Under the pieces are notes generated by a model. That model was given only the letters and a program-made list of their open reading frames with translations. It had not been told where the DNA came from and ran no database searches. 64,000 nt of DNA from NCBI GenBank assembly GCA_037903475.1, contig JBAJFG010000057.1:62001-126000 (forward strand), written 5' to 3'. The stretch comes from Ancylostoma caninum. Its lineage: Eukaryota; Nematoda; Chromadorea; Rhabditida; Ancylostomatidae. The translations under genes and the position numbers were made by a program. Below are positions 1-14,100 of the stretch, piece by piece. How positions within the stretch are numbered: position 1 is the stretch's first letter; the number at the start of each line of letters is the position of its first letter.

Positions 1-3000
1 GGGCAGCCAGGATCAATGGGATTAGAAGACCTGCAGCAGAAGAAGGTCCGGTTGATGCCATCTGTTGACTGTTTGCTGAGGTCGTTTTGCATCAATTAGG
101 CCTAGCGGCCCTTCAGCAAGCTGGTCCTAATGGGATGAAAAATGAAAAATTCCTCACGAATCTAGGATATCCGTAGAATTACAATGCTTGACTGGATTGT
201 CTTTCAACGTTACTGCATGCAGAGAATGCTAAGAAGGACCACAGCATGCACCTGCCGCGATTGGTCAGAAATGAGGTTGGGTATTAGATGTCCGTCAACG
301 CTTGAAACCTCTTGGCGTACGTAGTACTATTTAATGAATATTTCTCTGACTTTCTCTAAGCCCCTCATCCACCCTTGTTCCTGACATTGACCTCAGGGTT
401 CAAAGTAACCACCTGTCTCACTGCGGAACGGTACCAGCGAGCGTTGTTGTAGGAGCTAAGCGGCTTACTCGGCGAGGGAGGAGTGAGCGCATGCGACTTG
501 TGATGAGCTGCTGATCTGCTCGTGATTTCTCGTTCGCCGTCACCTGAAAATGCAATTTTACACTTGATTTCTTGCTTTTTGCTCGCTAAGCACTAAATGT
601 AGTGTCACCATCCGGTTTCTGCTTCAGTTCATTTGTTCGAGGTCAATCAAAAGTGCTGAAGTCTTCATTTTTCTTTACTACCCCAGTTTTTATTAAAAAT
701 CTCGCATTAATGATCTTCAAGTGATCCCAGACAACTGACAATGAGATGGACAACCCTATGAGGAGACGATATACAAGTATGTAAACATCAAAGATCTTAT
801 GTCCTTCCTTTCCCAGTGTGATCCCAGCGTCCTTACTTTTATAGGGTGACCCTATCCCAACTTTCACTTTCCGAGCCCCGTGAAACGAGTTCAGAGTGTC
901 GCGTTACTACTGGCTCCCATAATTAATCAGGACAACCTGACATCCTGAATTTTCTGGACAGTTTATCCTCCGCTTTTTACTTCTTTCTTCGTTACACTGA
1001 AAGCATAACATTTCTTTGACGTGAAGGATCTCAAAAGTATAGCGCGTCACAAACGGAACTATATACGTATTTACACTTTCCACTCGATCCACTCAGTGTA
1101 CAGTGGTTGTCTAAGTATCGCACTGAACAGTTTCTTTTTTTCTCTATGTACTGTGAACTCAACTTGAATCTCTTTTTTTTGTTTTTTTTTTCTTTATTTT
1201 TGCAACATCTAACCTACGACCCAGCACAATCAATCTTACCGTGATGCAATATGTGAATAACCTTCGTGTCTACAAAGGGACAGTTAATGGGTATCTGTGA
1301 CAAGTGTTCCTTGTGCAAACAGCCAATGTGAATCGGAGTGACAGACGTGCTGTCAATAACCATTTCTAGATTTTTTTACTAAAAAGAATGGAGAAATAGC
1401 TGACAGTAACACATATTCGGTAGATGGTTTTCGAAGAAATTAACATTTGTAACAGTCGAACTTCCACTCTTTGCTCTAGCACATTGTTCTATGAAGCGCT
1501 TCCTGTTGTTTACATGTTGAGTTAATGAGTAGGTTCACCCAAATCTCAGCACGAGGGATAGTTTGAATATCTGGTGCGCGCACTTTCAAACCAAACTCGC
1601 TTTTGCTCGGTTCAAGGAAAGATCCGCTCGGCATGTGTTGTGCAATTAGATATATTATAAGTCGTTACAAGCGAATATCTCACATTAAAATAATATTCGA
1701 AAGATCTCGATTTATCGACGTATCGCGGGCCACCCGCTGCTGTCATAAATAAGGCATTTTATACTAGATGTGTACGACGCACGTGATTTCGGCCTCGCGG
1801 CTATTCGCGAAGGCCGCACGGCATTTTCACTCAGCTTTATGGAGAATCCTCTTCAAATCGTGTTTAGTTGCTATTGCCGATAAATCTATCAAAAACGCCC
1901 ATAACTCTGGTAATCAGCATGTTAGAAAATCTCAAGGGACCTTTTCCTACCGACCCGTAAGCAAAAACTCAGCAAGGTTCTTTCGATGATACCGAATCGA
2001 TGTGATGTGTTCGTGCAAAATGATTGTCATATTCGTGTTCAGCATATTAAGGAATCCAAGTGGACATATCTTCACCGCTTCTTGAGCAAGAATAGCAAAA
2101 AATCGATGAAATCGATAAATCAATACTTCATGCAAAACGATCGTTATATTCGTTTTCGGCGTACTGGGAAACCACAGCTCGGTGAGGGTGTGTCTGCTGG
2201 GATTTTTCGATACGCTGGACACGAATACGGCAGCCGTTTCTAATGGCAGTATCGATCTATTGATTTTATTGATTTTTCTCATTTTCGCTCCTTGACGTAA
2301 ATGTCTGCAGAGTCAGAGAAGCCAGAGGCAGCATAGAGAGCGCCTGTGTCTCTGCCTAAAGCTGCGCCGTGGCCACCCCCCCCCCCCTCTTGAATGCGGA
2401 CATTTGGAGCCTCCTATAGGTGGTTGTCAATATCGTCGAACCCCCAAATTTCGGCTTCACCTAATGAAAAATTTCTGCCAAAGAAATTTGTTCACGAAAT
2501 GAAGTATCTATTCCCACCAGTGCCACCTACGTACGTATCTGCAAAACATATAAAAATTAGAGCCGCCTAACCCTGCTCTGAAAGGAGTTACGGAAAGAAG
2601 TTTCTTTGTTGTACTACTTATGTCCGCCACTGTACATACACACATACACATACACATAGATATATCTACATACATATAGCTCTTTTCATTGTCTGTAAAA
2701 ATTAGAGTAGCCCAGCAGAGCCAGACATCACCCCCTGAAATGTATTACTTTTCTGCATGATAGAGTGCACATTCACGTGAATGTTTATATGTGTAAAACC
2801 TGTTAAGCCAACTTCTGTTTTGGCAGCCGTCGAGTGGATGAAGGCAGGGCAGAAGGGCATCAACGTGATTTGTGGGTATTTTGCGGTGCCACTGCCACGG
2901 TCATTTGTTTTCGTGTTGCATATTTGAATCATGTGCAATAAACACATGACCCGATCACAATTTTTCTATTCGAATGATGAACATTTCGAGTGATTTGCTT

Positions 3001-5149
3001 TTTTGGCATCGTCGAACAGCTGATTTTGCTGATAACTCGAGTTTTGGGCCTTTTGGGACTTTCGATTTTCTAACTTTCAAAAAATAGCTATGTTTCAAGT
3101 AATGAGTTGTTGCGCGTATTGTTTGTATGGTGTGAATTCTGACTACAAGTTAGTTCTCAATATAGCGAATATGAGAAATGAATGCAAATTAAACGTGGAT
3201 TAGTTGCGCAGAGAAAATGGTGAAATTCCTTGAGAGCGCTTTAATCTTCCCATTTCTCCCACTGGACAAGTCTTCCAGGCAAATTGACTATTGGCGAACC
3301 TGACCACTTTGAATGAGCCGGGTGATTTGAATCCATCCTAACCGGACATACTAGTGAATATCATCACTGATCTCTGCAGGATAAAAAGTGCAGAAAACTT
3401 ATAGAGGTTTACCTGTTTTTGTGCCATGCATACTGCTGTGACTGCAATGAGAGAGCGGATTCACTTGGAAAGATCCAACCGTTGGTGTGTGAGCTTTGAT
3501 GCAAGCACTTTTCTACATACTAATACTTTACATGTGTGGTTATGTGCAAATATGCGTTCTTGCATATCAGCACCTTTTATTTATTTATTTTTCACATTCA
3601 TTACAAGTATGTGTTATATGCTTTACAGTTAGATATGCTTTGGAAAATAATAATTATAATCGTAATGATAATAAATAGTCAATGATAATTATTCTGAAAA
3701 CAATAGTGATGAACAACTAAAAAGAGGCCGATTTAAATCTTTAAATGTTTATATGAAATAACTTCAAAAATTCGGCAACCCATTCTCGGCCCCCGTCTAC
3801 GTCCGCCTCTGATGCTGTGCAATACATTGTACTGAGCTGCTAAGTATTTTTTTTTTACATTTTCTATTTTTGTCCCATCTCTCAGCACGTTCTATTGCTA
3901 GAAGCGTTCCATCTGCCGCATCATGGAAAATTCCTCACATAGAATAACATCAAAATCCACTGATACGCTGAGTGTAATCCTCGAGATTTCCCCTAGAACA
4001 TTCTTCCAGCAGGCAATTATCAGGCATTTTATGAAAGAGATAGAAAAAGACTCACAGTGGCCGTTAGAATTCCAGTTTTCCCCAAAAAGTGTGAAAGAAT
4101 TTTTCAAGCAGGCAAGGTGATTTTGAGTTTGGGAATGGCTTCATAGTGAATGGCTTCGTTCCTCTTGCGTATTTCGTGTAGTATCACATTTCAGAAATCG
4201 TAGTGAACCACACCTACAGTAACACAGTGACGGACGTAGAAATGCCCAGCCAGTGAGGTGGTATGGGACAAAACTGCGATCTTCGACCCTTCAGAGACTC
4301 TGGTGGTGAAATAAATTACTAAAAACATTAGATTTGACATTGAGCAATTGTAAGTAAAAAAAAATTGAAAAATAATAGTAGACCTTTAAGAGCTCACAAG
4401 ATTTTTAATCATTGCATAAAACACTTTTCCAAAGTTGGGGACCTGCGTATGCCCTTGGTACCCCTTAAGTTTGAACATGGAATTCTTTCAATGGCCAGAA
4501 TTTTTGCGACAGGATAGATACGATCATATTTCCATGCGATGAAGCCAATTAGATGATTATTAAAATAAATTCCTAGAGCATAGACTTTAGACAAAGTTCT
4601 TAAAAGGTTCTTCCTTCAGCCCACATTGCATACTGCTCTCATAATCGTCAAAGTGAACATAATTTCGCTATAGCTTCCACTCCGAAAAACATCCATAAAT
4701 GCCAGATAGAGAGAAATTCATGAATGCTAGCTGAAAATAATTAAATATTGACAATTTTCCTCTTTTTATGGGATGAACCTTTGATGACGTGGTGAAAAGA
4801 GGAAAATGTGCTGATGACGTTCGTGTGCTTTGAAAAAGATTCCGAGGAAACAATACAGAAGGCACAATGAATCAAATGAATAATCACGTGTGCGGTTAAA
4901 AGTGTTAATAGATTCTGAGAAGTGCTATGAAATCATGAATAGCTGTGAAAGTGGCAGCTGAGCGATTATTTCCGCATCGGCACATATCACGTCACCCCCA
5001 CATCTAATACTATGTGAGGGCTTATAAACTGCTGAGCTGTTTCATTTGGGTTCTTTTTATATTTCGTTGATTCCGTCGAGTTACGAGCTGTGTCAACACA
5101 AGAAAAACTACAGTAGGACTTTGATCAGTTGTCCGTTTCAGGATCGGTG
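1..5149. other. Gene-poor stretch at the left edge
   Basis: I see no convincing exon chain here. ORFs are short and lack partner splice sites with consistent phase. The stretch holds an imperfect duplicated segment at about 1985-2245, a poly-C run near 2378-2391 and an ACAT/CACA-rich simple repeat near 2636-2675. Unrecognised non-coding exons or the 5' end of gene X could lie here. Confidence 0.5.
1985..2245. repeat. Imperfect duplicated repeat segment
   Basis: Two related blocks follow each other. Both have a TTCGTGCAAAATGAT or TTCATGCAAAACGAT core, then TATTCGT, then GAA(T)CCAAG or GAAACCACAG, at about 2008-2060 and 2128-2177. AATCGATGAAATCGAT lies between them. Both strands carry short ORFs through this repeat (85 and 111 codons), but neither has splice partners, so I treat them as repeat reading frames rather than genes. 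Confidence 0.4.
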
Positions 5150-8100
5150 ATGAAGTTGTCCTCGAGTACACCTCAGCTGCACACTCCCAACACTGATGAG
5201 AAGTTCATCTTGCCGAACGAGGCCGAGAAGTAGGTCTCTTTCTGCGAGTTTATACTTAGCGCGTGCGTTTTCGTCGCGAGGCGCTCGCAGAGGAGACGTT
5301 CGCGTTTTCTGTTTGAGAGCGATCGGTGTACGGTGAGGAGTGATTTTATGCCTGGTGTAGTCACCATAGTTTTCGCTGACTTCTGGGACCTCCTCACAAG
5401 ACAGGACCATCTTCTTGGCGTGATAAAAGACGTGATGACCTCGCACGCACGCACGCACGCACGCAACGACCACGATTAGGTCTTGTTTTGGCCGAATTCC
5501 TGCAAAGAAATCAGCATCAAAACACTCTCTAAAAAGAAGTTATCTCACCTGTCACATTGACTTCTGACTCGCTTTTTGCCAATTCTTATCAAATCGCACC
5601 AGTCGCTTGATTCCATTTTTGTGCAAATGCCTCGGCTCATTGTTTCACCGTATCGAGACATACGCTACACTCGGAAATCCAGAAAATGCAGCATCAGCCA
5701 GAAGAGCGACTCCGGCATCGTTCGCGACACGTTGCAGCAGAAGGACTCATGGCTCAGCGTCGAGGGCTACTTCACACCGAGGGAGACAATGAAAAGACGT
5801 GAGTGTCCGACGGTTTTTCGGATCACCTATGCTTGATTTATAGCACTCAGTCGTGTCAGTTGAACAGCTGTTGAGTTGTTTAATTGCTTCACTTTGGACT
5901 TTAATGATTGAAGTGCACGTGATTTTCGCTTCTTAATATTTCACAAGTGTCACTTCTCAAGTAAGGGATGATGCTGTGGAATTACTTTTTTCTGCTCTTA
6001 TCATGAACTGATTCGATTTCCCAGCTGTCACTTTGCCACCAACAGAAGGGCTCATCCATTCCAAAAAAAGACAGGGAAGTAGTGAAATTCATAGAAGTTT
6101 CACAAAAGTTTCGATTCATTTGTTATTTTTACAAAAACAAGTATCATGATGCCTTATTTTGAAAAACTACCACAATTTTCTTAAGAGTATTCAATTTCGT
6201 TGTTTTTCACCTTGTCGAGAAAGAAAAACAAAGAAGGTCTCCCCCACCTCCTCCCCACAAATTGAAAAAGTCGAGCTTATTAATACATGAAAGACTCAAC
6301 AGTAGTGCTAAGTATCAGTTGAAATTTTTACAGATACAAATGTTGGATAAACAGTCACAGTTGTCCTTCTTCATGTCCTGTAGTCTCGTCTTGTAGCTCA
6401 AAAAGTAACACAAACAATACATTGCGCATGTCTTCTCCCTGTTTGATGAAGCCTCTCATTCCCTTACAGGGTTTCGACTTGGCTAAAGTTGCCTATTTGC
6501 TGGGATAGTATTCATCCAGAGCCATCTTTATATATAGAAATTTGCAGGTAAGGATACTGTACAGCCATGTCACGACTCTGTCAGCACTGAGCGTCTTGAT
6601 GTGGACCCGCCACGACGGAAAATTTGTAAGTACCGTTCAGTTAATAAAGGAATGCCTCAGAATTTGGAGAGAAAGAATCATGTTTACCCAAAATCAAACC
6701 TTAATTTTATTTGAAAATCTCACCTAGAGTTGGTTGAGTTTATTCTGACAGTATCATCATCCACACGCGTGTCCCAAATACACGTTCAATACTCTATTGG
6801 AAAATAAAAATAGAAAATAATGAATAAAATTTTCAGACTTTAAGGAAAAACCGAGCAGTTACATATCCATTTCCAAATCCGTTTATCCCCTCTGCTACTC
6901 ATCATGATTTATCCTTTTTCATTTTCGTTCATTGTCCAATATTTTATAGTTAATCTGGAGATACCAGAAGTAGAAGATGCTACTGATAGTGGGTCTTTAT
7001 CGAAGGAACAAAGTATGAGTGCCGCACAGTCCGCTTCTTGGTTCTCTGATTGTCTGCGCATCCGCACATTTCACTGATATCATCGTTTTCATTCTCGATT
7101 GATCTTGTGGCATGGCACGTGCAAACGGGGCCGGACCATTGCGGTCTGCCATAATTTGCGATAAGACGCCTAAATATCCTGTATATGTACAGATATTCGT
7201 GACCAATTTCTACCAGTTAGCAATATGTATATCCTGGATTTTTACTGGATATTAATATATCCAGAATATTACCGTTGTGAACCGGTTAGCTGAAATATAT
7301 CAGGTAATTTCAAGGGCAAGTCGAGCATTCTGCCTCTGTTCTACTGAAGCTTAGAGAAACTTTCTGCCATGAGCATTGCTTCGTCCAAGGGATGACAGAA
7401 CCGATGTCAATCTGACCTTCATGTCTGAATTGCCTTTAGTAATCAAAATAATCACATTTCCACCTTTTCGTGTTCTTGTATCGCCGCTTGAGAAAAAAAA
7501 ACAATTACAGACAGTTTTCTGTGTAGTGCTTTTTCGTGGAAGAAAACACCTTGGAACTCAGGTGTCAGGTTAAACGACAGCAGTAGGATCGACAGCTGTT
7601 CGTGTTTATTCGTAAGCGGTTTGAGACACGGTGATAAGTGTGTTCGCTCTCCACCCCCACGGGTCGTCTGTCCGAGAAAAAACATCTATGGATGCGTCAC
7701 GTCTTGTCCACAGGCTGCTTGGTGGGTGAGAGGGCTATCCCTGTTAGTTTATGATGTTCTGACTGGATTTTGAGCTCATTCCTGTGCAATGTTTGGCGTG
7801 CGGTCGAATCTAGAAGCAGTGTAAAGCACGCGCTTTTGCTGAGCTTTTGCTAATGCATTTGCAAGTGCATATCATATCAATACAAGAAAATGCTACTCGT
7901 TGTGTGTTTCTTTATTCTAGCTGTTATTGCCTTGAAATTTACATATTTTCTGAGTTTTTACTTGAACCTGCATATCAGAGTTATCCCAGGTAGGTTTGAA
8001 TTGTGCCACGAGGTCCGATCTTTTCATTACAATGACCCACACGTTTAAAGTGATTTTTCCTAGCAATCCACTAGACTTCGAGCAAATTTTGGGAGAATCG

Positions 8101-11100
8101 TCAAGAGAAGGGCCAATTATCTTAAAGATTTCCGGTTTACTTATCATTTATTTCTTGTTTGTTTCGCCATTTCTCGGGTTGATGGTCCCGTTGGACAAAT
8201 CTTTGAGAAATCCTTGGAACTGTACAAATTTTATGTATACTAGTTATACATAGAGGGAGACTGCAGTAACTCGGAGCCGCTGTCACGCGCTGCAGCACCT
8301 GTGTCTTGTGATTCTGCTTGTCTGCGCACCCGCACATTCCACTGACACCTCTGCTCTCATTATCGATCGATCCTGTGAATCGACGCGTGCGAGCGAGTCA
8401 CTGCAGTATCCTTCATGTTCTACTTTATCCTTCATGTTCTACTTATCTTCAAGGCTACGAGGCATGAATACATAACCAAAGGAAACCAATCTAGCGAACT
8501 TTCGCATCCTGCGTATCCTAGCACTGCATAGTCTATGTATACGAAAACCAACCACATTAACCACCGTATAGGCCTTTTTTCTTGGTTTTTTTGAACTTTT
8601 TTTTTGAATTCGCTAGTTTATCCTTTCATGAATTCCAGCCCAGAAGTGATATGACTTGCGGAATGTTTAGTTGTAGATCGGAATATCGCAGCATGCGCAT
8701 CTCTCTACTGATATCATGTTAATGCTTGTTGTGAATTTGCGATGAATTTGAAATTTTTCTCGTTTTTTTTGCGCACTAGTCGAACAGCAGTGGTTGATCG
8801 TACCAGTACAAGAACGTTGCGCCGTATGAATATTACAACGACATCACATCTATCTTCCACTCCCATGGTGCGGAAATTCCAATGATTTACGTGATGACAC
8901 CTTCTGATTTTGAATCGCGAGTTCTTGAATAGTAGAGCATTTTACATAGGAAATAGAGGAATAATTCAAGTCATTCCAATTCATGTTTACTACCTACCTG
9001 TTTACTCAAGGTTCAGCGCTATCTCATGTGGCATGTATGTATGTAAAAAAGGCCTCATTCAGTAAACTGTAGACTCTCATGACTTGAGCACTCTTCAATA
9101 TTGCCTGCTGCAAGTGCAGTTCTCGTTATCGAGGCCTTCTCGCAAGTGCGACATTACTGAATGCAACTTGGCGCTCTGACTGTCTGCGAATCTCCACATG
9201 TCACTGATGTCTGACATCATTCCCTTTCTCGTTCATTCTAACTTCTGGTACCTGATCCACCTGTCCAAGCAGGTGGTGAGGCGCGTGTGGAGGTACTGCA
9301 ATGTTTTGTAGCTGTAAGGTAACGGGGTTGAAAATGGAAAGATCTTTATAACCCTAAGAAAACCGTCGCTTACTCTATAATCACAAGTTTTAGAAGGTTG
9401 GTCTGGAACAGTTCGCAGCGAATTACGTCTATGTGTTTTTTTGTTTTTGTTACGGTTTTTTTCTTCCTCATTCACCCTATCCCTACCATTTCAGCCAATG
9501 CCGGTCTTCGAACTCGATTCACTCCGGATGAAAAGAAAATGTCTAAAGGAATGCTGTCCGACAAAGACTGGAAGGACTTCGATCTTGATTATCTGGATGT
9601 GGCGAAGCTGCAGCTGAAACGGATGAGTGAGGACATGAAAAGTGAGTGGCAGCAAGGATCAGCCAAAGAAAATTTAGCAATCAAAAATACTAAGTATACT
9701 AAAAGTTTATAATTTTAAAACTGAGCATCTAAAATAAATCTCAGATTGATATCTATGACCAAATACATAACTTCTTAATCTATATTCTGGACTTCTATTT
9801 CGCTACAATTAGGACTGCTGTCATGCTACGCAGACAGTATAGCACCTTGCATCGCGGTCTCTGAAGCGATATCGATTTTTATATGTATCGATTATCGGTC
9901 GGTGGTGCAGCTGCGACGCTAACAATGTTCCGCACAAAATCAGTACGTGTCGGTATCGGTGTCGATGTCGCGGGCGGGGGATAGCGACTCAGTGCACTAT
10001 ACTCAACGTGGAGTATAATTGCTGGCTAGGGCAAAAATAAAATAAAAGTACTGAAAAGGTGAATACGTTATCATCATGACAAAGAAAACATGTCTTTCAC
10101 ACTTTGCAAAGGACTTCGCCACGAATAGCATTAGGAGACTATGCTGATTATCGTGACATAACATCTTGCTCTAATAATGTACAGTCTTGCTCTAATAATG
10201 TACAATGTTATGATGGAAATTTGCTAAATACACAAGCCTATCATCTACTTTAGATTCTAGAATTTGCAGTTAGAAAACTCCCGATATCATATGTACATTA
10301 ACACATGAATATGCATGTATGTGTAAATCTATAATACAATAAGCCCGAACGTCACTTGTTCGGTAGAAACAAGCCAAAAGGTAAACTGTGGAAGGAAGCA
10401 CCATTGTTTACTGGACTTCAGGTTTTGAAGGACGTATGGCTCATATCCAGTGATGAGATGGCTCGAAAACACGTGATATGTCTACAAAAATGTTGTGGCG
10501 TTGCCTATGGGCTTAAAAGTAGCGTCCCACTAAAAATCGTTTCTGAGATTTCAACGTCAAAAGGATCTCCAGAAGCTGGTGATCACAATGGTATACGTGA
10601 TTCTATGCCCCATTTCCGAACCCCAATTTCTAAGAAGCATGTGGGCGGTGCCTGCTCCGAAACCAATGCGGGATTTCAGGGATTCCGCCCAACGTACTCC
10701 CTTGCTAGCCATAAGTGGAAGGCAGTTTCTATTCTATTAGGGAGTCGGTGAGGAACTCTTACGAGGAATACGAATTCCCTCAGGAGGTGCGCTTCCTGGA
10801 GTGAATTATTCGGAATGTTTCTTAGCTACTCCTCCGGCTCCGCCCAAAGGTTCCTTAAAAATTGGGGCTCGGAAATGGGATTTTTCAGCGGTCTTGCATA
10901 GAATAACGTATACCGTTGTGATCACCAGCTCCTGGAGATTCTTTTAATGTTGAAATCTTAAAAACGATTTTGAGGTGGGATGCTGCCCTTAATGTGTGCC
11001 TCCTGAAGTGACTGGGTTCCGCTACATAAATGCATGCGCACTTTTCCACGTACCGGAGTCTGCACATCGTAAATTGGCATGTCGTTTAGCCTAAAGCCTA

Positions 11101-14100
11101 TATCAGCTTGCTACGATCACGACTTCTGCTGAAATATTTCCCCGGTTGCCTTTTTTTCTCGCCACTCTCCCCAATCGCTGCACATTTTCTTGTACTTTTT
11201 TCCTCTGACATCTTCCCGACTATCGTCCGGGGAACGCAGTACATATAGGAACTGAATAGATGGAACACCTTATATTTCAAGACTGGAAATTGCTGCGAGT
11301 GCTGTCTCCAACTTAAAAAATGGTCTGTTAGGGAGTTCTTGACCACAGATGGGAGTGCTCCCACTGAACGTTTACAATTACGGAAGCACTTGGAATCGTC
11401 CTGGAAAGATATAGACGAGTTTTCTCACTTTTCTTCTTGTCAAAATAATTTACGTTTGTTAAGCAACATTTTCTTGGAGATGTTTTTTTAGCCGAGAATT
11501 CCGGGAAATTCTTGTTCTCGATCAGAGTACGGTTGTAGACGCTTTGTCATGTTAAGTACTACATATGCGTACTTGTGACTCACTAGAAAAACATACTCTG
11601 CTACGCTCTGAGTCACAATCTGCCTAGCTTTCCGTTGTAAATGCACATGTTCATAGCAGATTCCGCGCAAAATTTCCCATCGAGTCTGCGACCGTCGGTT
11701 AATCACAAACAGCACTCACCGCGACAGCTTTGTTGTTATGGTAAACAAGCAAATGACAGCCGATTCGCGACTTATGTAAATGTAAAGCGAAAAGCTGCCG
11801 AAAAACCGAAGCATACGGTGGTGTGAGGAGCGTGAAGGGTGCTATTTGTACAGCAGTGGGGTGTCAGTAGAAATGAACTCTAAAAAACAGGAGTCTAGAG
11901 TGAAATGTAAATGCACATCCCCGAATTATAGTTAGTGTTTAAAATCTACTCCAGCAACCTCAAATTCCCGTTCAAATGTTTAAAAAAACAATCACAGATA
12001 TCTTGCAAAAGCAAAGTTTTTACTTCAATAATGAATACAAATAGAAGACAATACCCATAACAAGAATTTAAAAGAGCTAAAGTCAAATTTTACTTGTGTT
12101 AACCCGAATCAATTTGTAGAATTTTTTCGCTCATGGAGCGTGGTTTGAGTGTGTTAAATTACTTAAGTTACCCTGGTCCAGATCTCAATGGTTCTGAAAA
12201 ATGTAATAAATCATCACACTGGATGTCTGACCGCTCTTTCACTGCTTGTTTTACTGCTGTCAGTTTTACTGTAGTTAATGCATCTGTTTTGTCCTCATTC
12301 CATGTGACTTGCACATGAGAAAACTAAACACAGAAGAAAAACTGCTGCTGTCGTCTGAAATTCGTAGTATTTTAATGTGCATTTGAAGAAATAAGTTGTT
12401 AACATGTTATTTCTTACATTATTAGAGGATTCGGTAATTTTTGATCAAATATTTGATCTAGTTTTTTCCTGGGGGGGGGGGTGATTATTTGTGAAACTAA
12501 TCTGGCCAAGAAACGCACTGCAGACGACATTCATGCACTTGTTCATTCAAATATCTATACATTCATCATTCATTCATTCATTCATTCATTCATTCATTCA
12601 TTCATTCATTCATTCATTCATCCCATTCATCCATTCATTCATTCATTCATTCATTCATTTCCGTCATTCATTTCTCAGACAAGTTTTCGGAAGGAGTGCT
12701 GCAGAAAACGTTCTGCTCCAGCCCTTCCGGCAATTTATCTAAGATTCATCCATTCATTGATTCGTTCGTTCGCTCATTCATTTGCATGTCTAGGCTTTAC
12801 TCATATTTCTTGCATTTCTTTCTTATTAGAAGTGGGATGGACCAATTTGACTCTTTTCTTTCCTCGCACTCCTCAATTCTTTTTTTTTAAACTTAATCAC
12901 AACTTTTTCGGTGATTTCTTACTCTTTTGATTAAAAACACTACAAAAATTTTGGAGAGAAGATAGAATAAAAGCGAAAAAAAAAGAGGACAAGATTGACG
13001 ACGGGAACTGAACTGCACGCATGGACGGTCAGCCACCACCACTGTGACCGAGTGCAGAATTCAATTCGTGGCGACTAGATGTGTCGTCAGAGTGTCGTTC
13101 CACATTCAATCCACCCACACTCACATAGCAATATTTGATTGAATCACGCTCCCGTTCGTACAGCCTAGAACCGCCGGCGTTTGCCCTTTCGTGGATGGAC
13201 GTGTGAACAGCGTGGCTTTCGCACATTCGTGGCGTTCACGAATTTCATTTTCTTTTCATCGTTCGGCTTTGCTGATGTCAAACTTTCTGCTTTCCTCCTC
13301 ACACAGGTTTCTAAGCTTGGAAACTTTTAAAAAATCTTCTAACTTTCTCTTTCAGCTACTCTTTGTCGCAGTTTTCTGTTTGTATTGTTAAAAAGCAAAA
13401 ATAACATTGAAGAAACCCCGTTTCCCCTTCCTTTCTCTCATTTCTCCACTTGTATGAAAATTTGGTAAAGAATGTGACCTCAACTCACTAGTCCAGGAAG
13501 AAAATTCATAATATGTAATTAAGAATGGCTCATTTAATTACTTTTACCTGTGCGCTTCGAATTTTTCTCGATGTTGGGTTTGCTAGCATCTTCTTTATGA
13601 AGGTTATATTTTACCAACATTTACGGGATTCCACCTGCACAATTCTCACAATATCGCTATCTCCGTGTTCTTTTTCCTTCCATCGGATGCATATTTTCCA
13701 CATTCCCACCACTTTGTAACATGCTTTTATCCCACCTAAAGCTCCTAGAACACCTGCTGTATTATCACATTAATTTCTATTTGCTACTAGTGTATGTTGT
13801 TACTCAGGTGAAAAAATTCGAGGAGATTTTGCTTATTCTTCGGGTTCTCATTCTTATTTATGTCGAAAATTTATTTAATTTTGGCAATTTCCGTCGATTT
13901 CTGCAAATTCCACTGGAATTTACACGGGAAATAAGTGAAATCTGCACACCTGCCCACTGATTCTGTTCGAATTTCTTCACCTGTGTAGGTGTTCGGATAT
14001 AGACCTGAAGTGTCTTACTACTACCTCTCTGTGTGTGTGTCTAGAAAGCAAGGAATGCCCTTCAACCATGGTGACCCCAATCAAGGCCTGGATGCACCAC

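Noticed and set aside
10356..10751. 131-codon ORF
   Set aside because: It runs through one arm of a foldback element; the reverse arm gives a mirror ORF.
12481..12930. 149-codon ORF rich in HSFI repeats
   Set aside because: It is the translation of the CATT microsatellite and has no splice partners.
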